A stretch of DNA of 64,000 nucleotides from Staphylococcus arlettae (GCF_002902345.1 NZ_PPQB01000005.1:215702-279701); one strand, 5' to 3'; shown: positions 8,565 to 22,360, counted from the stretch's first letter. The notes: a model not told the origin generated them from the letters alone. A program made the numbers and translations.

Positions 8565-9167
8565 GTGTACGCATATATTATAGGAAAGTTAACCCAGTTG
8601 TTTCCTACGCATCTAGTAATAGAAACAAGTGGTATTGGTTATGAAATACAAACTCCAAATTCATATCGCTTTCAACAGCAATTGAATCAAGAAGTGAAAG
8701 TATACACATCGTTTATTGTACGTGAAGATGCACAATTATTATATGGCTTTATTAATGAAGAAGAAAAAGACATGTTCTTAAGTTTAATAAAAGTTACGGG
8801 TATTGGACCTAAATCTGCTTTAGCTATTTTGGCGAGTAGTTCACCAAGCGAAGTGAAACAAGCTATTGAAAATGAAAATGATTCGTATTTAACTAAGTTC
8901 CCAGGGATTGGTAAGAAAACAGCACGTCAAATTGTCTTAGATTTGAAAGGCAAGGTTCAAATTACTGAAGAAAATAGCGATACGTTATTAACTGTAGATG
9001 CTTCGACAGATGGTCAATCAGCTATAATCAAAGAAGCATTAATGGCACTTGAAGCATTAGGTTATTCCAAACGTGAAATTTCAAAAGTAGAGAAAGTCTT
9101 GGCAAAAGAGTCTAATCCAACTGTAGATGATGCAGTAAAACGTGGATTACAAATTTTAGTATCATAA
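8565..9167 (+). CDS. ruvA: Holliday junction DNA helicase subunit RuvA
   Basis: RuvA binds four-way junctions as a tetramer and loads RuvB for branch migration. The 200-aa product starts at GTG with AAGGAAG upstream. It shows domain I (OB-fold, 1-62) and two helix-hairpin-helix motifs ([13 protein letters not shown] at about 75-87 and [17 protein letters not shown] at about 110-126). A C-terminal RuvB-binding domain follows. ruvB follows after 31 bases. Confidence 0.96.
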   Translation: MYAYIIGKLTQLFPTHLVIETSGIGYEIQTPNSYRFQQQLNQEVKVYTSFIVREDAQLLYGFINEEEKDMFLSLIKVTGIGPKSALAILASSSPSEVKQAIENENDSYLTKFPGIGKKTARQIVLDLKGKVQITEENSDTLLTVDASTDGQSAIIKEALMALEALGYSKREISKVEKVLAKESNPTVDDAVKRGLQILVS

Positions 9168-9198
9168 GATTGAATTAATGAAGTATGGGGTGAATGAA

Positions 9199-10200
9199 AT
9201 GGACGATAGAATGGTTGATCAGTCAATGCATGAAGATGAATCTTCCTTTGAGTTATCATTGCGACCTACAAGATTGCGTCAGTATATTGGCCAATCTTCA
9301 ATTAAGTCTAATTTAGAAGTCTTTATTAAAGCAGCAAAGCTGAGAGAAGAACCATTAGATCATGTATTACTTTTTGGTCCCCCAGGATTAGGAAAAACAA
9401 CATTATCTAATATTATTGCTACTGAAATGGACGTTAATATTCGCACTGTGTCTGGACCCTCATTGGAACGTCCTGGAGATTTAGCGGCAATATTATCAGG
9501 TCTTCAACCTGGCGATGTCTTGTTTATTGATGAGATACACCGTTTGAGTAGTGTAGTGGAAGAAGTGTTATACCCAGCTATGGAAGACTTTTTCCTTGAT
9601 ATTATAATTGGAAAAGGTGAAGAAGCACGAAGTATTCGCATTGATTTACCACCATTTACTTTAGTGGGTGCTACTACAAGAGCAGGTAGTTTAACTGCAC
9701 CACTAAGAGATAGATTTGGAGTACATCTTAGATTAGAATATTATCAAAATCATGAATTGAAAGAAATTATTATCCGAACTGCTGAAGTACTTGGTACCAC
9801 AATTGATGAAGAAAGTGCAGAAGAATTAGCAAAGCGGAGTCGAGGTACACCACGAGTTGCCAATAGATTACTCAAACGTGTCCGTGATTTTCAACAAGTT
9901 AATGATGATGATCAAATCTATATCGAAACAACAAAAAGAGCATTACAGTTGTTACAAGTTGATGATGAAGGTTTGGATTATATCGATCATAAAATGATGA
10001 ATTGTATTATTCAACAATATAATGGTGGACCGGTAGGACTGGATACAATTGCTGTATCAATTGGTGAGGAACGGATCACTATAGAAGATGTCTACGAACC
10101 TTTTCTTATACAGAAAGGGTTTATAGAGCGAACACCAAGAGGGCGTAAAGCAACTGCTTATGCACATGAACATTTTAGTAATAATGGAAAGAAGGACTAG
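9199..10200 (+). CDS. ruvB: Holliday junction branch migration ATPase RuvB
   Basis: RuvB is the AAA+ motor of the RuvAB complex. Start ATG 9199 ([14 protein letters not shown]) matches the usual RuvB N-terminus and gives 333 aa; the in-frame ATG at 9178 would put the ribosome site inside the gene. Walker [10 protein letters not shown] lies at 60-68, Walker B is in DVLFIDEIH, sensor 1 in GATTRAG, the arginine finger in LRDRFG, and a winged-helix DNA-binding domain forms the C-terminus. queA starts 2 bases after the stop. Confidence 0.97.
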   Translation: MDDRMVDQSMHEDESSFELSLRPTRLRQYIGQSSIKSNLEVFIKAAKLREEPLDHVLLFGPPGLGKTTLSNIIATEMDVNIRTVSGPSLERPGDLAAILSGLQPGDVLFIDEIHRLSSVVEEVLYPAMEDFFLDIIIGKGEEARSIRIDLPPFTLVGATTRAGSLTAPLRDRFGVHLRLEYYQNHELKEIIIRTAEVLGTTIDEESAEELAKRSRGTPRVANRLLKRVRDFQQVNDDDQIYIETTKRALQLLQVDDEGLDYIDHKMMNCIIQQYNGGPVGLDTIAVSIGEERITIEDVYEPFLIQKGFIERTPRGRKATAYAHEHFSNNGKKD

Positions 10201-10202
10201 TA

Positions 10203-12387
<2,185 letters not shown>

Positions 12388-12403
12388 AGAGGAGAAATAG
12401 ATA

Positions 12404-12664
12404 ATGGAATTTACTTCATTAATTTTACCAATTTTATTATTAGCATTAATGTGGTTCTTCTTAATTAGACCACAACAGAAAAAAGCAAAAGAGCATCGTG
12501 AAATGGTTTCACAAATCCGCTCAGGACAACGTGTTACTACAATCGGTGGTATTAAAGGTACAGTTCGCAGTGTTGATGAAACAACAGTAGTGTTAACATT
12601 AAATGGAAACGGTACTGAACTTACTTTAGAAAAACCTGCTATTAAACAGGTTGATCCATCTTAA
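12404..12664 (+). CDS. yajC: Preprotein translocase subunit YajC
   Basis: YajC associates with SecDF at the translocase. The 86-aa product has one N-terminal membrane helix (about 4-20) followed by FLIRPQQKKAKEHREMVSQI and the GQRVTTIGGIKGTV motif typical of the family. It closes the queA-tgt operon and precedes secDF, separated from it by a terminator. Confidence 0.95.
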   Translation: MEFTSLILPILLLALMWFFLIRPQQKKAKEHREMVSQIRSGQRVTTIGGIKGTVRSVDETTVVLTLNGNGTELTLEKPAIKQVDPS

Positions 12665-12680
12665 TTTTAATAATACTGAA

Positions 12681-12718
12681 ATTGGTAGGAATAATGATTT
12701 CCTATCAATTTTTTTATT
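12681..12718 (+). terminator. Rho-independent terminator after yajC
   Basis: TTGGTAGGAA pairs with TTCCTATCAA (one G-U) around a short loop, then a run of seven T. The rest of the gap up to 12898 contains only AT-rich sequence with a possible TTGATA promoter near 12774. Confidence 0.85.
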
Positions 12719-12898
12719 TTACAATAATTTTGCGCTATATGACGTTTTAGTTACATAAGTAATGTGGGTTTTTGTTGATATTGTGATATGTTAAGATATA
12801 TAGGTCGCTTAACAAAGTATGTGTAAACCTATTATGACTTGCACAAATATAATTTTATAAAGTATTCTTTAAGTATAAGTATACAATGAGGTGTTGAC

Positions 12899-15175
12899 GT
12901 GAAAAAAAGTAGTAAAATAGTCGCGTTTTTATTACTCGTCGTCATTCTATTTGCAGGAATGGGACTGACTTATAAAAACGTAGTAAAGGATGTTAACTTA
13001 GGTTTAGATTTACAAGGTGGCTTTGAAGTCCTTTATCAAGTAGATCCTTTACAAGAAGGAGATAAAATCGATAACGATGCAGTTCAAGCTACTGCTAAAA
13101 CCTTGGAGAATCGTGTGAATGTGCTTGGTGTATCTGAACCAAAAATCCAAGTAGAAGATCAAAATCGGATACGAGTGCAGTTAGCGGGAGTTGAAAATCA
13201 ATCACAAGCCCGTGAAATCTTATCATCACAAGCCAATTTAACGATACGTGATGCTGATGATAACATTAAGTTAACAGGAAAAGATATTCAACAAGGTTCT
13301 GCTAAACAAGAATTTAAACAAAATACGAACCAACCTGCTGTTACTTTTAAATTAAAAGACAGTGACAAATTTAAAAAAGTAACAGAAGAAATCTCTAAGA
13401 AAAAAGAAAATGTTATGGTCGTATGGTTAGATTATGAAAAAGGCGACTCATATCAAAAAGAAAAATCTAAAAAAGATCCAAAATATGTTTCAGCAGCATC
13501 TGTTGATAAGCCAATTAATTCAGACAGCGTAGAAATTTCAGGTGGATTTAATGGTGAGAAAGGTGTTCAAGAAGCAAAACAAATTGCAGACTTGTTAAAT
13601 GCCGGATCATTACCAGTTGATTTAAATGAAATTTATTCAAACTCTGTTGGTGCACAATTTGGACAAGATGCATTAGATAAAACAATTTTAGCGTCTATAA
13701 TCGGTGTAGCGATTATTTACTTATTTATGCTAGGATTTTATAGATTACCTGGTTTAGTAGCGATTATTGCGTTAACTACTTATATATATCTAGTTATGGT
13801 TGCATTCAACTTCATTTCAGGTGTCTTAACTTTACCAGGCCTGGCAGCATTAGTGCTCGGTGTAGGTATGGCAGTCGACGCTAATATTATAATGTATGAA
13901 CGAATAAAAGATGAGCTCAAAGTTGGCCGTACTTTAAAACAAGCATATAAAAAAGCGAATAAGAGCTCGTTCTTAACGATTGTCGATGCAAACTTAACAA
14001 CAGTTATCGCAGCAGCAGTATTATTCTTCTTTGGTGAAAGTTCTGTTAAAGGTTTCGCGACAATGTTATTACTAGGTATATTAATGATATTTGTAACGGC
14101 GGTATTTTTATCCCGTGGATTACTATCATTACTAGTTTCATCCAACTATTTCAAAAACAAACTAAGTTGGTTTGGAGTTAAAAAATCAGAACGATTTGAT
14201 ATTAATGACGGTAAAGATGTACACGATTTAAAAACACCTTATGAAAAATGGAATTTTGTGAAATTAGCAAAACCTTTATTATCTTTAAGTGTCATAATTA
14301 TTATTATCGGAGCGATAATACTATTTGTCTTTAGATTGAACTTGGGAATCGACTTTACAAGTGGTACTCGTGTCGATTTTGAAGCAGATAACAAAGTGTC
14401 ACAAGATAAAGTGACCCAGACATTAGAAAAAGATAACTTTAAACCCGATCAAGTATCTATAGGTGAAAATGGTAAAAATATCAGTGTGCAATTCAAAAAT
14501 GATCTTAACAAAGATCAAGTTGCTAAAATTAAAAACACAGTTGATAAGACATTTGGACATGATCCTACAGTAAACACTGTGTCTCCTGTGATTGGTCAAG
14601 AATTGGCTAAAAATGCCATGATGGCATTGATATATGCTGCTATTGGCATTATCATTTATATTTCTTTACGTTTTGAATGGCGCATGGGTCTGTCCTCTAT
14701 TTTAGCGCTCTTACATGATGCATTTATGATTGTAGCAATATTTAGCTTGTTTAGAATCGAGGTAGATATTACCTTTATTGCAGCAGTCCTTACAATCATT
14801 GGTTACTCGATAAATGATACAATCGTAACATTTGATAGAGTACGTGAAAACTTGCATAAGGTTAAGGTTATTACCGAACCTCAGCAAATAGATGATATTG
14901 TCAATCGTTCAATCAAACAAACGATGACGCGTTCCATTAATACTGTGTTAACAGTAGTTATAGTAGTAGTAGCGCTATTAATTTTCGGTGCTTCTAGTAT
15001 CTTTAATTTCTCATTAGCGTTGTTAATCGGTTTAATCTGTGGCGTCTTCTCATCTATCTTTATTGCAGTTCCTTTATGGGGTATCATGAAAAAACGTCAA
15101 TTACGCAAATCTGACGATGGCAAGTTAGTCGTTTACAAAGAGAAAAAATCAAACGATGAAAAGATTTTAGTATAA
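12899..15175 (+). CDS. secDF: Fused protein translocase subunit SecDF
   Basis: SecDF uses the proton gradient to pull translocating proteins out of SecYEG. The 758-aa product starts at GTG (after GAGGTG) and joins SecD and SecF in one chain, as in staphylococci and bacilli. The SecD half has LGLDLQGGFEVLYQV, a periplasmic P1 domain (about 35-250) and GMAVDANIIMYERIKDE. The SecF half has LGIDFTSGTRVDFE and IGYSINDTIVTFDRVREN. About twelve membrane helices are expected. A terminator follows. Confidence 0.96.
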   Translation: MKKSSKIVAFLLLVVILFAGMGLTYKNVVKDVNLGLDLQGGFEVLYQVDPLQEGDKIDNDAVQATAKTLENRVNVLGVSEPKIQVEDQNRIRVQLAGVENQSQAREILSSQANLTIRDADDNIKLTGKDIQQGSAKQEFKQNTNQPAVTFKLKDSDKFKKVTEEISKKKENVMVVWLDYEKGDSYQKEKSKKDPKYVSAASVDKPINSDSVEISGGFNGEKGVQEAKQIADLLNAGSLPVDLNEIYSNSVGAQFGQDALDKTILASIIGVAIIYLFMLGFYRLPGLVAIIALTTYIYLVMVAFNFISGVLTLPGLAALVLGVGMAVDANIIMYERIKDELKVGRTLKQAYKKANKSSFLTIVDANLTTVIAAAVLFFFGESSVKGFATMLLLGILMIFVTAVFLSRGLLSLLVSSNYFKNKLSWFGVKKSERFDINDGKDVHDLKTPYEKWNFVKLAKPLLSLSVIIIIIGAIILFVFRLNLGIDFTSGTRVDFEADNKVSQDKVTQTLEKDNFKPDQVSIGENGKNISVQFKNDLNKDQVAKIKNTVDKTFGHDPTVNTVSPVIGQELAKNAMMALIYAAIGIIIYISLRFEWRMGLSSILALLHDAFMIVAIFSLFRIEVDITFIAAVLTIIGYSINDTIVTFDRVRENLHKVKVITEPQQIDDIVNRSIKQTMTRSINTVLTVVIVVVALLIFGASSIFNFSLALLIGLICGVFSSIFIAVPLWGIMKKRQLRKSDDGKLVVYKEKKSNDEKILV

Positions 15176-15204
15176 AATAAAACGAGATAACACTATACAC
15201 GTTA

Positions 15205-15266
15205 CAACGGGAGTGGTTGAATGAAATCAAAAGTTTTTGATTGTTCACCACTTCCGTTGTTTTATT
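15205..15266 (+). terminator. Terminator after secDF
   Basis: CAACGGGAGTGGT pairs imperfectly with the CCACTTCCGTTG segment, with an inner AATCAAAAG/CTTTTGATT-like helix, followed by TTTTATTTTG. Confidence 0.75.
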
Positions 15267-15365
15267 TTGATACTGCTATAATGATAAATATACTGTATAA
15301 AGGAAACTACTTTTTATTTATACTAATATTTTGTATAATGACTGTTGGAAATGAGGGAGAGTTAA

Positions 15366-17642
15366 ATGATTAAATCAAAATTTAATTGGGATATCCAAAC
15401 ATCTGAACAAGCCATTTCAGATGATATTATTACTGATTATAAATTAACTCCTATAATTACTAAAATTTTAGAGAGTAAACATATAACAACACGTGAACAA
15501 ATAGAGATGCTAATCAATACATCTTATATTAATCATGACTCTTGGCGTTTGAGTGATATGCAAAAAGCCATAGATCGCATTAACCTAGCAATTGATCAAA
15601 ATGAAAAAATATTAGTATATGGGGACTATGATGCTGATGGAGTAACCTCAACAACCATCTTAGTTAACACATTAAGAGAGTTAGGTGCACATGTTGGTTG
15701 GTATATACCTAATCGTTTTTCAGAAGGATATGGTCCTAATGAAGAAGCTTTCAAACATGCATATGAAGAAGGTATAAATTTAATCATTACGGTTGATAAT
15801 GGTATTCAAGGACACTCTGAAATAGAGATGATTCAAAGTTTAGGTGTCGATGTAATTGTCACGGATCATCATGAAATAGGGCGTACCATGCCTGATGCTT
15901 ATGCTATAGTTCATCCAATGCATCCAGAATACGATTATCCTTTCGAATATTTATGTGGAGCTGGAGTAGCGTATAAAGTAGCGCAAGCATTATTAGATAA
16001 CCCTCCAGAGTATTTTCAGGCTTTAGTAGCCATTGGTACTATCGCTGATTTAGTATCACTTACAGATGAAAATCGTTCATTAGTTCAACGAGGATTAGAA
16101 ATTTTGAATAGCCATTGTCCAGTAGCGATTCAAGCATTGTTAGAACAAGCAGGTTATAAAGATGAGATTACCGAAGAGACAATAGGTTTTATCATTGGGC
16201 CACGCTTAAATGCAGTTGGTAGATTAGAAGATGCAGCACTTGCAGCCGAGCTATTAATGACTAACGAATTAGAAGAAGCACAATATTTAGCTGAACAAGT
16301 TGAATTTTTTAATCAAGAACGTAAAGATATTGTTGCTAAAATAACAGAAGAAGCATTAGTTATGGCTGACCAACAAGTACAACAAGGCGCTAAATTTTTA
16401 TTGTTAGCACAAGAAGATTGGCACGAGGGTGTTTTAGGTATTGTCGCATCAAAAATAGTAGAGACATATAGTTTGCCAACGTTGATTTTAAACATTGATA
16501 CAGTACAAAATCATGCTAAAGGGTCTGCCAGAAGTATAGATCAAGTTTCGATGTTCGAAATTTTAACTGCGCATTCGGATTTGATTTCGAAATTTGGTGG
16601 ACATCACATGGCAGCTGGAGTTACTTTGCCAATAGATAATGTAACTGCATTAGCAGATGGTTTAAAATTATGGATGGAAGAATTAGCAACAACAACATCA
16701 TTAGAACCTAGAAAAAAAGTGGACGTAAAGATCACCGAAGCAGACATTACTTTGCAAAATATTCATGATATACAGCGTTTACGACCTTTTGGCACAGATT
16801 TTGCATTACCGTGCTTTGCACTAGAAGATATTATGGTCCATCAAGCTAAAGGTATCGGGCAAGATAAAAAGCATCTAAAATTGTCACTCGGTGAGGGCCA
16901 ATTACAAGCCATTTTTTGGCAAAATGGTCATTTAACGAGTCAGTTGAATACGGAACAACCGATTAATATTATAGGTACTTTACAAATAAATGAATGGAAT
17001 GGACATCAATCGCCACAATTCATGCTTCAAGATTTATCGAGTACCAATTTACAAATTTTAGATTATAGAAGCAAAAGTAAAATTACTGATTTAAATTCAG
17101 CTGATACGGATGTAGCATATTTGATTCATCCACAACAAGATAAATTAGGAGAAAATTATTATTACTATGGAGAAGCCATCACGCAAAACTATGAGAAATA
17201 TGTTTTCAGAGATTTGCCTTCAACCGTAGCAGAAATTAAACATACCTTAAAGCATGTTAAAGTATCTCAAATATATTTAATGTTGAATCATCAACATTCT
17301 GTATATTTTGAAGGTGTTCCTAAAATGGATCAATTTAAACAATGTTATAAAGCATTAATGTCAAAAGGTGAAACTAATTTAGCGCAAGATGGTATACAAT
17401 TGTGTGATTTTTTAAGTATTAAACCTAATTCACTTAAATTTATTTTGAAAGTTTTTTTAGATTTGAACTTTATAAAAGATGAAAATGGTATAATAACTGT
17501 AAACAAAGATACAGATAAAAAAGCGATTGAATCTAGTAAGTATTATCAAGCACGACTTGAACGCATGGAAGTTGAAAAGATTTTACTTTATCAAGATATA
17601 AATCAGCTTAAACAATGGATTAAAGCAGAATTAGTGAGTTAA
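15366..17642 (+). CDS. recJ: Single-stranded-DNA-specific exonuclease RecJ
   Basis: RecJ degrades single-stranded DNA 5' to 3' in recombination and mismatch repair. The 758-aa protein has DHH family motifs in order: YGDYDADGVTST (about 78-89), TVDNGIQG (about 144), VTDHHEIG (about 167) and the DHHA1 motif GGHHMAAG (about 416). An OB-fold and a Gram-positive-specific C-terminal RecJ_C domain follow. GAGGGAG precedes the ATG. apt follows after 16 bases, the usual Firmicute order. Confidence 0.95.
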   Translation: MIKSKFNWDIQTSEQAISDDIITDYKLTPIITKILESKHITTREQIEMLINTSYINHDSWRLSDMQKAIDRINLAIDQNEKILVYGDYDADGVTSTTILVNTLRELGAHVGWYIPNRFSEGYGPNEEAFKHAYEEGINLIITVDNGIQGHSEIEMIQSLGVDVIVTDHHEIGRTMPDAYAIVHPMHPEYDYPFEYLCGAGVAYKVAQALLDNPPEYFQALVAIGTIADLVSLTDENRSLVQRGLEILNSHCPVAIQALLEQAGYKDEITEETIGFIIGPRLNAVGRLEDAALAAELLMTNELEEAQYLAEQVEFFNQERKDIVAKITEEALVMADQQVQQGAKFLLLAQEDWHEGVLGIVASKIVETYSLPTLILNIDTVQNHAKGSARSIDQVSMFEILTAHSDLISKFGGHHMAAGVTLPIDNVTALADGLKLWMEELATTTSLEPRKKVDVKITEADITLQNIHDIQRLRPFGTDFALPCFALEDIMVHQAKGIGQDKKHLKLSLGEGQLQAIFWQNGHLTSQLNTEQPINIIGTLQINEWNGHQSPQFMLQDLSSTNLQILDYRSKSKITDLNSADTDVAYLIHPQQDKLGENYYYYGEAITQNYEKYVFRDLPSTVAEIKHTLKHVKVSQIYLMLNHQHSVYFEGVPKMDQFKQCYKALMSKGETNLAQDGIQLCDFLSIKPNSLKFILKVFLDLNFIKDENGIITVNKDTDKKAIESSKYYQARLERMEVEKILLYQDINQLKQWIKAELVS

Positions 17643-17658
17643 ATAGGAGGAAGTTTGA

Positions 17659-18177
17659 ATGGATTTAAAACAATATGTATCGGAAGTACAAGATTGGCCT
17701 ACACCGGGTGTGAATTTTAAAGATATTACAACTATAATGGATAATGGTGAAGCATATGGCTATGCTACAGATCAAATTGTAGATTATGCCAAAAATAGAA
17801 ATGTTGATTTAGTTGTAGGACCAGAAGCAAGAGGATTTATTATTGGATGTCCTGTGGCTTATTCTATGGGTATTGGCTTTGCACCGGTACGTAAAGAAGG
17901 AAAATTGCCAAGAGAAGTTATTCGTTATGAATATTCTTTAGAATATGGTACTAATGTATTAACGATGCATAAAGATGCTATTAAACCAGGGCAACGTGTT
18001 CTTATCACAGATGACTTGTTGGCTACTGGTGGTACGATTGAAGCAGCTATCAAATTAGTGGAAGAGCTTGGTGGTATTGTTGTAGGTATTGCATTCATTA
18101 TTGAGTTGAAGTACTTAAATGGTATTGAAAAAATACAAGATTACGATGTAATGAGTTTAATTTCGTATGATGAATAA
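17659..18177 (+). CDS. apt: Adenine phosphoribosyltransferase
   Basis: Apt salvages adenine with PRPP to form AMP. The 172-aa protein shows [25 protein letters not shown] and the PRPP-binding loop [14 protein letters not shown] (about 114-127). AGGAGG lies upstream. It is cotranscribed with recJ and ends at a terminator before rel. Confidence 0.96.
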   Translation: MDLKQYVSEVQDWPTPGVNFKDITTIMDNGEAYGYATDQIVDYAKNRNVDLVVGPEARGFIIGCPVAYSMGIGFAPVRKEGKLPREVIRYEYSLEYGTNVLTMHKDAIKPGQRVLITDDLLATGGTIEAAIKLVEELGGIVVGIAFIIELKYLNGIEKIQDYDVMSLISYDE

Positions 18178-18193
18178 TTAAATATTTTTAATG

Positions 18194-18241
18194 AAGAAAT
18201 AATAGTGTTGCTGTAAATGGTGATGTTATTATTTCTTTTTA
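18194..18241 (+). terminator. Rho-independent terminator after apt
   Basis: AAGAAATAATA at 18194-18204 pairs with TATTATTTCTT at 18227-18237, followed by T residues. The remaining part of the 340-base gap before rel (18242-18517) is AT-rich; TATAAT near 18426 could be a rel promoter -10, but I see no clear -35. Confidence 0.8.
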
Positions 18242-18517
18242 AATTAAAATTCTGTGTATTCACATTATTTTAATTAATACATATGGATACAATGTGTTAA
18301 ATTATAATTGCTGAGGTTGTTAAATTAAAAATAGTACAATTTAATAGCTTAACTCTTACATAACTCGTTTATTTATTTTACAACATGTAGTATCATATAA
18401 CTATTATTTATAAAATTGTGCGTATAATAGACTAATGTATAAAGTTATTAGTCAACATAGGTAACTTTACCGTATGAACATTTTAAATGATTAATTTTTA
18501 AGTGTGGGGTGTCTTAA

Positions 18518-20707
18518 GTGAATAACGAATATCCATACAGTGCTGACGAAGTACTTTATAAAGCGAAATCGTATTTATCAAAAGATGAGTACGAATATGT
18601 GTTAAAAAGCTATCATATTGCTTATGAGGCACATGAGGGTCAATTCCGTAAAAATGGCTTGCCTTACATTATGCATCCAATACAAGTGGCTGGCATTTTA
18701 ACTGAAATGCATCTAGATGGACCTACAATTGTTGCTGGTTTTCTACATGATGTGATAGAAGATACGCCCTATACATTTGATGACGTAAAAGCTATGTTCA
18801 ATGAAGAAGTGGCGATGATAGTTGAGGGTGTAACAAAACTTAAAAAAGTTAAATATCGATCTAAAGAAGAACAACAGGCTGAAAATCATAGAAAGTTGTT
18901 TATTGCCATTGCCAAAGATGTACGTGTAATTTTAGTGAAGCTTGCCGACCGCTTGCATAATATGCGTACTATTAAGCCAATGCCAAGAGATAAACAAATT
19001 CGAATTTCGAAAGAAACATTAGAGATATATGCACCACTTGCACATCGTTTAGGGATTAATACAATTAAGTGGGAGTTAGAAGATACTGCATTACGTTATA
19101 TTGACAGTGTTCAATACTTCAGAATAGTTAATCTTATGAAAAAGAAACGCAGTGAACGTGAAGCGTATATTCAAAATGCCATTGACCAGATTCAATCTGA
19201 AATGAGTGCTATGTCGATTGTTGGTGATATTAATGGCAGACCTAAACATATTTATAGTATATATAGAAAAATGGTCAAACAGAAGAAACAATTTGACCAA
19301 ATTTTTGATTTATTAGCGATTAGAGTAATCGTTAATTCCATCAATGATTGTTATGCTATTTTAGGTTTAGTTCATACCTTATGGAAACCAATGCCAGGAC
19401 GTTTTAAAGATTACATTGCCATGCCTAAGCAAAATATGTATCAGTCATTACATACGACTGTTGTTGGGCCGAATGGAGACCCATTGGAAATACAAATTAG
19501 AACGTTCGAAATGCATGAGATTGCTGAGCATGGTGTAGCTGCACACTGGGCATATAAAGAAGGAAAGCAGGTCACTGAAAAGACAGAAGATTTTCATAAT
19601 AAATTAAATTGGTTAAAAGAACTAGCAGAAACTGATAACACAACTACAGATGCTGAAGAATTTATGGAATCTTTAAAATTTGATTTACAAAGTGATAAAG
19701 TTTATGCATTCACGCCAGAAAGTGATGTTATAGAATTACCATATGGCGCGGTACCAATTGATTTTGCTTACACTATTCATAGTGAAGTTGGTAATAAGAT
19801 GATAGGTGCAAAAGTTAATGGGAAAATTGAACCAATTGATTATGTATTGCAAACAGGAGACATTGTTGAAATACGAACAAGTAAACATTCCTACGGACCA
19901 AGTAGAGATTGGTTGAAAATTGTAAAATCTTCTAGTGCGAAAAGTAAAATCAGAAGTTTCTTCAAGAAACAAGACCGATCATCTAACATAGAAAAAGGTA
20001 AATTTATGATAGAAGCGGAGATTAGAGATCAAGGCTTTAGAGTTGATGACGTGCTTATCGATGAAAACATAGACGTAGTCAATAATAAATATAACTTTGC
20101 GAATGAAGAAGATTTATATGCTGCAGTTGGTTTTGGTGGTGTTACAGCATTACAAATTGTAAACAAGTTAACTGAAAAACAGCGTATTCAAGATAAACAA
20201 AAAGCTCTAAATCAAGCACAAGAAATTACTAAATCCGTACCTATCAAAGAGGACATTACGACAGATAGTGGTGTTTATGTTGAAGGAATTGAAAACGTAT
20301 TAATTAAACTATCGAAATGTTGTAATCCAATCCCAGGTGATGATATTGTAGGATATATTACTAAAGGGCACGGAATCAAAGTTCACAGAACAGATTGTCC
20401 AAACATCAAAGATGAAAAAGATAGATTGATAGATGTAGAATGGGTAAAATCAAAAGATTCAACACAACGGTACCAAGTCGATTTAGAAGTTACTGCATAT
20501 GACCGTAATGGCTTATTAAATGAAGTATTACAAGCAGTAAATTCAACTAATAGTAATTTAGTGAAAGTATCTGGCCGTTCAGATATTGATAAAAATGCAG
20601 TTATTAATCTAAGTGTCATGGTAAAGAATGTAAATGAAGTTTATCGCGTAGTTGATAAAATAAAACAACTAGGCGATGTCTATACTGTAACTAGAGTTTG
20701 GAATTAG
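18518..20707 (+). CDS. rel: Bifunctional (p)ppGpp synthetase/hydrolase Rel
   Basis: Rel makes and degrades (p)ppGpp in the stringent response. The 729-aa protein starts at GTG after GTGGGGTG. The hydrolase domain is intact, with HPIQVAGIL and [10 protein letters not shown] (about 50-85). The synthetase domain has [21 protein letters not shown] (about 293-313). A TGS domain, a zinc-finger-like [14 protein letters not shown] segment (about 600) and an ACT domain complete the regulatory half. Both catalytic halves look active, as in the single long RSH protein of Firmicutes. dtd follows after 13 bases. Confidence 0.96.
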   Translation: MNNEYPYSADEVLYKAKSYLSKDEYEYVLKSYHIAYEAHEGQFRKNGLPYIMHPIQVAGILTEMHLDGPTIVAGFLHDVIEDTPYTFDDVKAMFNEEVAMIVEGVTKLKKVKYRSKEEQQAENHRKLFIAIAKDVRVILVKLADRLHNMRTIKPMPRDKQIRISKETLEIYAPLAHRLGINTIKWELEDTALRYIDSVQYFRIVNLMKKKRSEREAYIQNAIDQIQSEMSAMSIVGDINGRPKHIYSIYRKMVKQKKQFDQIFDLLAIRVIVNSINDCYAILGLVHTLWKPMPGRFKDYIAMPKQNMYQSLHTTVVGPNGDPLEIQIRTFEMHEIAEHGVAAHWAYKEGKQVTEKTEDFHNKLNWLKELAETDNTTTDAEEFMESLKFDLQSDKVYAFTPESDVIELPYGAVPIDFAYTIHSEVGNKMIGAKVNGKIEPIDYVLQTGDIVEIRTSKHSYGPSRDWLKIVKSSSAKSKIRSFFKKQDRSSNIEKGKFMIEAEIRDQGFRVDDVLIDENIDVVNNKYNFANEEDLYAAVGFGGVTALQIVNKLTEKQRIQDKQKALNQAQEITKSVPIKEDITTDSGVYVEGIENVLIKLSKCCNPIPGDDIVGYITKGHGIKVHRTDCPNIKDEKDRLIDVEWVKSKDSTQRYQVDLEVTAYDRNGLLNEVLQAVNSTNSNLVKVSGRSDIDKNAVINLSVMVKNVNEVYRVVDKIKQLGDVYTVTRVWN

Positions 20708-20720
20708 AGGTGCCACATAT

Positions 20721-21173
20721 ATGAAAATCGTTTTGCAGAGAGTAAAAAATGCAGCAGTTACGAATGATTCAATAAATAATCAGATTCAACAAGGATATTG
20801 TTTATTAGTAGGTGTTGGTCAACAATCAACGTCAGACGATATTGAGATATTAGCAAAAAAAATTGCTAATGCACGTTTGTTTGAAGATGACAATGGGAAA
20901 ATGAATTTAAGTATTAAAGACATTGCAGGTGAAATTTTGTCAATTTCACAATTTACATTGTATGCAGATGTCAAAAAAGGCAACCGTCCAGGATTTACAA
21001 AATCTATGAGTCCTGATAAGGCGAATGAACTTTTCGAACTATTTAATGATGCCTTACGAGCATATGATTTAAATGTATTAACAGGTGAATTTGGCACTGA
21101 TATGCAAGTTGGCATAACAAATGATGGACCTGTTACTATTATTTACGAAAGTCAGGATGGCAAAATTATATGA
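20721..21173 (+). CDS. dtd: D-aminoacyl-tRNA deacylase
   Basis: Dtd removes D-amino acids (and glycine mischarged on tRNA-Ala) from tRNA. The 150-aa product has the family motifs [13 protein letters not shown] at the start, [11 protein letters not shown] (active-site SQFTL) and TNDGPVTI near the end (cross-subunit Gly-Pro). AGAGGTG lies upstream. Its stop codon overlaps the start of lytH (ATGA). Confidence 0.96.
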   Translation: MKIVLQRVKNAAVTNDSINNQIQQGYCLLVGVGQQSTSDDIEILAKKIANARLFEDDNGKMNLSIKDIAGEILSISQFTLYADVKKGNRPGFTKSMSPDKANELFELFNDALRAYDLNVLTGEFGTDMQVGITNDGPVTIIYESQDGKII

Positions 21174-22045
21174 AACGGCTCAATACTTGGTTAAGCAATC
21201 ATAAAATGAAAAATCTCCCCACTCTAATTGTCCTGGTAATTTTTATTGTATTTGTCATTATGTTAATTGCCTTTTTAAATCACAATGACGAAGATAGTAG
21301 TACTATTTATATTACCGAAGATGCAGATATGCTTACTGGACCTAATGCAACGTATCCCAAAATTAAATCTGTATCTAAAGGACAAAACTTCCATAAAATA
21401 GGTGAATCCGGTAAATGGATTGAAATAGAATCCAATAACGGTAAAGAAAAAGGTTGGATTGCTGGTTGGCATACGAATTTAAATATTGCCCCTGATAAGA
21501 CAGCAAGTGCAAAACCACTAAAAAATAAAACAATAGTACTTGACCCTGGTCACGGTGGAAGTGACCAGGGAGCTTCAAGTAATACACAGAAAAAAAGCTT
21601 GGAAAAAGTATACACTTTAAAAACAGCTCAAGAATTGAAAACGTTATTGGAAAAAGAAGGTGCCCATGTCAAAATGACACGTGAAACTGATGAATACGTT
21701 ACGTTAGATGAGCGAAATTTAAAAGGTGATGCTTTTATAAGTATACATAATGATTCATTGAAATCACAAAAAGCAAACGGTAGTACCGTTTACTGGTTTA
21801 AGAAAAATCAAAAAGCATTAGCAGAAACTTTAAATGCAAGTATTCAAAAAAAGGCATTATTATCTGATCGGGGAGCAAGACAACAAAACTATCAAGTATT
21901 GAGACAAACAAACGTACCAGCTGTATTGTTAGAATTAGGCTATATAAGTAATCCTACTGACGAAAATATGATTCGTGATGAATTACATCGAAAAATAGTT
22001 GAACAAGCAGTGATTGACGGGTTACGTTCATATTTCGCTGAATAA
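21170..22045 (+). CDS. lytH: Cell-wall amidase LytH (SH3b plus Amidase_3)
   Basis: LytH is a membrane-bound N-acetylmuramoyl-L-alanine amidase that trims stem peptides from new peptidoglycan. In S. aureus it acts with the polytopic partner ActH. The 291-aa protein has a membrane helix (about 17-36), an SH3b domain (about 45-105) and an Amidase_3 domain from about 120. Zinc ligands and catalytic residues are visible: His128 in LDPGHGG, Glu145, His193 in SIHND and Glu255 in LLELGYIS. It overlaps dtd by four bases. Confidence 0.93.
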   Translation: MKRLNTWLSNHKMKNLPTLIVLVIFIVFVIMLIAFLNHNDEDSSTIYITEDADMLTGPNATYPKIKSVSKGQNFHKIGESGKWIEIESNNGKEKGWIAGWHTNLNIAPDKTASAKPLKNKTIVLDPGHGGSDQGASSNTQKKSLEKVYTLKTAQELKTLLEKEGAHVKMTRETDEYVTLDERNLKGDAFISIHNDSLKSQKANGSTVYWFKKNQKALAETLNASIQKKALLSDRGARQQNYQVLRQTNVPAVLLELGYISNPTDENMIRDELHRKIVEQAVIDGLRSYFAE

Positions 22046-22050
22046 AAAGG

Positions 22051-22079
22051 TTGCAAAAATAATGTAAAGTAGTTATCAT
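22051..22079 (+). promoter_or_regulatory. Promoter of the hisS-aspS operon
   Basis: TTGCAA at 22051-22056 and TATCAT at 22074-22079 are separated by 17 bases. Transcription would start near 22086, at the 5' end of the T-box leader. Confidence 0.6.
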
Positions 22080-22085
22080 TATTAT

Positions 22086-22360
22086 GAATTAGATAAATAA
22101 ACCGTTATGATTCTTGAAATACTTAAACAAAAAGGTAACACGTAAATGTGTGTAGAGATATAAATCTTGGCTGAAAATTTATACTGAGTCGTTTAAGCTA
22201 TATGAACACAAGAACAGGTGCTTTATACAAAATAAAGCCGTTTGACGAACGTTACTCGTCTAAAGTGGACTATAACTTATATTTTATAGTCAATTAGGGT
22301 GGCAACACGGCACAATCGTCCCTTGTATGATAATTCATCATGCAAGGGGCTTTTTTATTG
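22086..22360 (+). promoter_or_regulatory. T-box riboswitch (histidyl-tRNA) upstream of hisS
   Basis: The leader senses uncharged tRNA and allows read-through into hisS when charging is low. The conserved T-box AGGGTGGCAACACGG lies at 22296-22310. The terminator follows: CCCTTGTATGAT (22320-22331) with ATCATGCAAGGG (22337-22348) and a T run. A His codon CAC at 22207-22209, followed by a purine on the 3' side of the presumed stem I, is the candidate specifier. The 5' boundary comes from the promoter and is approximate. Confidence 0.88.

Noticed and set aside
13780-14145. 121-aa minus-strand ORF inside secDF
   Set aside because: It is a long shadow frame of a well-supported membrane protein gene, without a ribosome site or family resemblance.
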